A DNA stretch of 6,761 bases, taken from Actinobacteria bacterium UBA2279 (GTDB lineage: Bacteria; Actinomycetota; Coriobacteriia; Anaerosomatales; Anaerosomataceae). Under the pieces are notes generated by a model. It ran no database searches and was not told the origin of the DNA. It was given only the letters and a program-made list of their open reading frames with translations. Shown here piece after piece: positions 5,693 through 6,761 of the stretch; position 1 is the first letter of the stretch; every line of letters starts with the position of its first letter. A program made the position numbers and the translations under genes. The stretch covers positions 1 through 6,761 of the forward strand of contig DDWT01000024.1 in the NCBI GenBank assembly GCA_002347365.1, written 5' to 3'.

Positions 5693-6761
5693 CTAGAGCT
5701 CGATGCTCCAGGCTCCCTCTGCGCCGACCTCTTCAGCGATCCGGCCGAGTAGCTCAGGTCCGATCGGTGAGTCCACGTTGATTCCCATCAGCGCGCTACC
5801 CCCCATTTCGGTCCTCCCAACCTGCATGGATGCGATGTTGATCTGGGCCTCGCCCAGAGCTCCACCCACCTTGCCTACGACGCCCGTTCTGTCTCCGTAC
5901 TTCAGAAACGCCATGTACTTGGTCGGCGCCATGTCCAGCTCGAACTCATTCATGAGGATGAGTCGTGGCTCGTTCTTCTTGCCCACGAGAGTGGCGCCGA
6001 GCTTGACCTCGCCAAGCTCGGTCTTCGCGACGACCACCATGACGCTGACGTAGTCGAAGCTGTCGGGGCGCTTGTGCTCCGACATCAGAATGCCGCGCTG
6101 CTCGGCGTAGAGGTTCGCGTTGACGAAGTTGATCGAGTCCTGCGTGACCGCGGTCAGCAGGCCCTTGAGCAGCGCCGTCTTGAGAATACGAGTGTCCTGG
6201 CCGGCCAAGGCACCGACGAAGTGTGCCTCCAGCTCGTGCACCTGACCACGGACGATCTGTCCGAGTGCAGAACCGAGCGCCTCTGCCACCGGGATGTACG
6301 GCCCGACCTGCTCCATGACGTCCGGGGCGACCGGCGCGATGTTCACTGCGGTCGAGACCATCTCTCCGCGAAGTCCCGCGGCCACGAACTGAGCGATCTG
6401 CTCACCGGCGCGGTCCTGCGCCTCTTCGGTCGAAGCGCCCAGGTGCGGGGTGACGATGACCTGGTCGAACTCGAACAGCGGCGATTCTGTGCACGGCTCT
6501 TTCTCGTACACGTCGACACCTGCCGAGGCGACCTTGCCGCTCCGCAGTGCATCGAGCAGCGCCTCTTCCTGGTAGATGCCGCCACGTGCGGTGTTCATCA
6601 GGCGAACGCCGGTCTTCATCCTGGCGAACTCCTTGGCTCCGAACATACCGATGGTCTCTTTGGTCTTGGGCAGGCGGACGGTGATGAAGTCGGCCTGCGC
6701 CAGGAGCTCCTCGAGGGTGGCCGCATACCCGATGCCGAGCTGCGCGGCGCGCTCCTCGGTG
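5693..6761 (-). CDS. serA: D-3-phosphoglycerate dehydrogenase, C-terminal part
   Basis: The last 355 residues are present; about 170 N-terminal residues, including the first substrate-domain segment and the NAD-binding glycine loop, lie beyond the right edge. The enzyme oxidises 3-phosphoglycerate to phosphohydroxypyruvate with NAD, the first step of serine synthesis. Visible (numbering from the first full codon): the end of the nucleotide-binding domain with catalytic R59 in NTARGG (56-61), E88 in EKEP (86-89) and H106 in TPHLGAST (104-111), matching R240, E269 and H292 of E. coli SerA. An allosteric substrate-binding (ASB) domain follows at about 138-275, then an ACT domain at about 280-355 that may bind serine. 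This makes it the long (~525-residue) form found in many Gram-positives. The in-frame ATG at 6646 is internal, not the start: clear homologous sequence (DFITVRLP, 24-31) precedes it. FITVRLP has Arg where His is common. Confidence 0.95.
   Translation of the reverse strand, partial: TEERAAQLGIGYAATLEELLAQADFITVRLPKTKETIGMFGAKEFARMKTGVRLMNTARGGIYQEEALLDALRSGKVASAGVDVYEKEPCTESPLFEFDQVIVTPHLGASTEEAQDRAGEQIAQFVAAGLRGEMVSTAVNIAPVAPDVMEQVGPYIPVAEALGSALGQIVRGQVHELEAHFVGALAGQDTRILKTALLKGLLTAVTQDSINFVNANLYAEQRGILMSEHKRPDSFDYVSVMVVVAKTELGEVKLGATLVGKKNEPRLILMNEFELDMAPTKYMAFLKYGDRTGVVGKVGGALGEAQINIASMQVGRTEMGGSALMGINVDSPIGPELLGRIAEEVGAEGAWSIEL

Overview
This window is GC-rich bacterial DNA with tightly packed genes, all on the minus strand; it reads right to left as one apparent operon. 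The codon style, the clostridial/actinobacterial look of the LeuA and LeuC proteins and the long SerA suggest an anaerobic Actinomycetota (Coriobacteriia-like) or a related deep Gram-positive lineage. That placement is a guess from family resemblance, not a demonstrated assignment.

Layout in transcription order: (1) the 3' part of serA (D-3-phosphoglycerate dehydrogenase, long type with ASB and ACT domains), running off the right edge; (2) a 69-nt gap with a perfect 10-bp inverted repeat and a competing weaker pairing; (3) leuA, 2-isopropylmalate synthase, complete; (4) a 623-residue multi-pass membrane protein of the O-antigen ligase/Wzy superfamily with a C-terminal TPR-like tail, its ATG overlapping the leuA stop by one base; (5) a 41-nt gap and leuC, the large subunit of 3-isopropylmalate dehydratase (short, ~420-residue type); (6) starting 3 nt after the leuC stop with GTG, the N-terminal 297 residues of a GT-C/family 39-like membrane glycosyltransferase, running off the left edge. 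This last gene has no ATG at its start and is easy to miss.

Functionally the window mixes two themes. serA, leuA and leuC supply serine and leucine precursors in the cytoplasm. The ligase-like protein and the glycosyltransferase are integral membrane proteins of the kind that use lipid-linked sugars on the outer face of the membrane. The two kinds alternate (leuA, ligase, leuC, glycosyltransferase) with overlaps or very short gaps, so they are probably co-transcribed. leuD, which LeuC needs as its partner, is not next to leuC.

I found no RNA genes, CRISPR arrays, insertion sequences or convincing promoters, and no stretch over 100 bases lacks a gene. I do not see strong evidence for a new system. 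The most notable points are the interleaved envelope genes and the structured serA-leuA gap.
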